A stretch of 5,756 bases of DNA from Kiritimatiellia bacterium. GTDB taxonomy: Bacteria; Verrucomicrobiota; Kiritimatiellia; RFP12; UBA1067. The notes beneath the pieces were generated by a model, which had not been told where the DNA came from, did not search any database, and was given only the letters and a program-made list of their open reading frames with translations. The translations under genes and the position numbers were made by a program. Location: contig JAGCPM010000223.1 in the NCBI GenBank assembly GCA_017965685.1, positions 1 through 5,756 on the forward strand, written 5' to 3'. How positions within the stretch are numbered: position 1 is the first letter of the stretch; each line of letters begins with the position of its first letter. Positions 5,201 to 5,756 of this stretch are shown piece by piece.

Positions 5201-5756
5201 ACGGCACGGCGCCGGCAACAGTCGGGCCGCCAATGCCGACACTCGTCACGCGGTTATTTGGACCCGTAAACCGAAGACCACTGCTACCGGAACCTGCCTC
5301 GCCGCCAGAAAGATTCGCAATCGTCTCTCCAACATATACCGCGGTAAAATGATTGCCCTGGTTCTTGTTTGAATTTGCTGGTGCAGAAATCAGCAAATAT
5401 CCATCCAGAGGAATCGACGGCGCAGGAGACGAAAAAGCGTAACCCGTAGTTACAGTCGAGCCATTCAACCAATAGCCGCCAAGACTGGACGACGCGTTGC
5501 CAGCAAGCGCGCCCATCTCCTTTGTGACAAACACCGAGGCCGGAACCGAATTCGCCGCAGGTGCACCGCCGGACGGGATCTCGTACTTCACGAGCATCGT
5601 TGCATTGTCGAATCCCTCTGGAATTGCAATTGTCGCGCCAAGCGTGGTGGAGTCGCCGATCACGACCTGCCCCAATGCGTTTGTCGTGTTTCCGTTAAGC
5701 GCGAACTCAAGTCCACCATGTGCGCTCTTGTCGTCGTCGAACTCGCCCGCGACCCA
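2256..5756 (-). CDS. Giant multidomain secreted SGNH esterase, 5' end beyond window
   Basis: The frame is open from the window edge to a TGA at 2258-2256, giving 1166 visible codons. A TTG at 5675 is not the start, because coding sequence homologous to the later repeat continues upstream. Residues below count from the first visible codon (a Trp). Residues 1-213 and 233-437 are two related LamG/concanavalin-like units. Residues 438-536 are a beta-rich spacer (TLNEGGTIAITNAATL, LVYGARAIYLRV) resembling autotransporter-type beta repeats. Residues 545-775 are an SGNH hydrolase: GDSIT (Ser555), Gly588, GVND (Asn656) and DHLHP (Asp749, His752), so all catalytic residues are intact. Residues 795-1037 are a Trp/Cys-containing domain that I do not recognise. 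Residues 1045-1166 are a beta module with NGYAPWESYVLGLDPT and RFFRVKV. The expected role is extracellular or surface deacylation of a glycan, with the LamG units likely aiding binding. The signal peptide and any further repeats lie outside the window. Confidence 0.88.
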   Translation of the reverse strand, partial: WVAGEFDDDKSAHGGLEFALNGNTTNALGQVVIGDSTTLGATIAIPEGFDNATMLVKYEIPSGGAPAANSVPASVFVTKEMGALAGNASSSLGGYWLNGSTVTTGYAFSSPAPSIPLDGYLLISAPANSNKNQGNHFTAVYVGETIANLSGGEAGSGSSGLRFTGPNNRVTSVGIGGPTVAGAVPWEGMVIKSVALFDEWVATNVIANYKFPAQGAVQPEDSDLYVVEPVASWVNDFKTTTKGDYSLSVSGTTAAKDDTFGGTLTIGDAAAIIDTTAANSAKLTVLIKYRAASNVTNAPVVAFGGTAPLFPFDVGVYTKSDKTLAVYRNFNDDNTKPYDFGTAPVLSATGGYVLCARDNGQQCMAYVGDSLDAMTGGTVSNGGIKFSNVTLTKLGIGGNSGLPANANDMVPFAGLEIEKIVVFSGYYTPDQIRYVENPEDGDTVNIASGATWKFAAGETRTYTNIGTLNEGGTIAITNAATLVEGTYKLAEWTTPQQYTTQGAGYGKVGTLVTDGLAEGLSARLVYGARAIYLRVDDTAKQAARKPLVVWCYGDSITEGYNAQATGANYRILLYQKLEMLGYNVRSTGVYGLSNGYNSVDPSGTPLTDQYRWHSAKHGATAGPSSLSHRSNLSENVDTLAIQAGTPDVALLLIGVNDLPQFSTVEPVFAAWTNIVNRLVNNLPDTKIIASTILYSDGTRTDIDPKITEINNNYIKPLMANMPEAWQGHVVLADLNSIVKSGQPGIIYSDHLHPDWWGYDQMADGYLDKIVECYPDPDAEDFPSQNPIPDAPTEDQLGAANKPELAAYREGFKKLCNIRVEKGQDVKNVVYDDVNSDAVSENIGKVGYFVEFVRDDNHAHKWVWVDMDAFGGRDLASVGLPQRIYQQAVTKMHVCSNHGAIDNVAADDDSVTGWIEFSPYDYTRTGSNSAAPANYGEPFDWNDTLSESGSYGCMQVFRVMSPSSRDLYERPQLMFAFNNFQSQNSNPADFGIGNFAQHFNCNNSYHVEDWTGVSSILAKMTPDQYSVKTIEIWTKEKATDTDFPTPYSWIDMYFPELVSGWGSTDYNDFATNKNHGSVKNGYAPWESYVLGLDPTNAMSKFVTTIRMDGTTPVVEYSPTNEVLKAVKAIEYVLQGKPALTNGWQDVEFDEPGDTNRFFRVKVTWGIQ
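4446..5060 (-). repeat. LamG-like domain unit 2 of the giant esterase (protein-level repeat)
   Basis: Encodes residues 233-437 of the visible fragment. It runs from SWVNDF through TLTIGDAAAI, TVLIKYRA, GGYVLCAR, MAYVGDSL, TLTKLGIGG and PFAGLEIEKIVVFSGY. Each element has a counterpart in the same order in the unit at 5121-5756. The pattern of about a dozen beta strands fits a LamG/concanavalin A-like sandwich, which often binds carbohydrate. The similarity is visible only in protein, so the duplication is old. Confidence 0.65.
5121..5756 (-). repeat. LamG-like domain unit 1 of the giant esterase (protein-level repeat, may start upstream)
   Basis: Encodes residues 1-212 of the visible fragment. 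The matching elements are WVAGEF at the window edge, QVVIGDSTTL, MLVKYEI, DGYLLISA, TAVYVGETI, RVTSVGIGG and PWEGMVIKSVALFDEW. The first visible Trp aligns with the Trp that opens unit 2, so the window edge happens to fall at or near the unit boundary. Further units may lie upstream. Confidence 0.6.

Noticed and set aside
5640..5662. IGDSTTLG near the window edge as an extra SGNH block I
   Set aside because: It lies inside the LamG-like unit, aligns with IGDAAAI in the second unit, and no blocks III or V follow. The GDS in YVGDSLDAM (about 4660) is likewise a LamG strand.
5673..5675. TTG as the start of the giant esterase
   Set aside because: The frame stays open to the window edge and the upstream residues (WVAGEF..., LEFALNG) align with the beginning of the second LamG-like unit, so the real start is further upstream.
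1..5756. CRISPR array, tRNA or rRNA gene, insertion sequence, transposase or phage genes
   Set aside because: No regularly spaced DNA repeats, terminal inverted repeats, cloverleaf-like stretches or recombinase motifs were seen. Nearly all of the window is accounted for by four secreted or membrane proteins.

Overview
All genes that I can support in this window lie on the minus strand, so the biology reads from high to low coordinates. The content is typical of a carbohydrate-degrading bacterium with long secreted multidomain esterases. The lineage that fits best is the PVC group (Kiritimatiellota, Lentisphaerota or Verrucomicrobiota), probably a gut or other polysaccharide-rich habitat. This rests on the GC-rich codon use, on LamG-like and beta-strand-rich modules fused to an SGNH esterase, and on a C-terminal module of the 'WESYVLGLDPT ... 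RFFRVKV' type. It is an inference from style, since there is no rRNA or marker gene here.

Region 5756-2256 holds the 3' part (1166 codons) of a giant secreted esterase whose start lies beyond the window. It has two tandem LamG-like units, a small beta-rich spacer, a complete SGNH/GDSL hydrolase, a large unrecognised domain and a C-terminal beta module. Eighteen bases later, behind a good Shine-Dalgarno sequence, comes a 525-residue secreted protein (2237-660). It fuses a second SGNH esterase to a sialate O-acetylesterase (SASA) domain. Together the pair carries three separate Ser/His esterase active sites, and it is most simply read as an operon that removes O-acetyl (or similar) esters from a complex glycan outside the cytoplasm.

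Region 659-560 is a short intergenic stretch with a near-ideal sigma-70 promoter (TTGACA, 18 bp, extended -10 TATAAT). It drives a second unit: a small membrane-anchored LysM protein (559-146) and, closely behind it, the first 26 codons of another secreted protein (80-1). The LysM protein starts with a TonB/TolA-like transmembrane segment containing the S-x3-H motif. Its LysM domain is cut by an in-frame TAG, yet the missing end of the LysM fold continues in the same frame to a TGA at 92-94, just before the next gene. This interrupted LysM is the most unusual local feature.

I see no RNA gene, CRISPR array, mobile element, or DNA-level repeat. I do not see a clear new biological system. The points most worth checking are the amber codon, the TonB-like/LysM hybrid, and the unnamed domain in the giant esterase.
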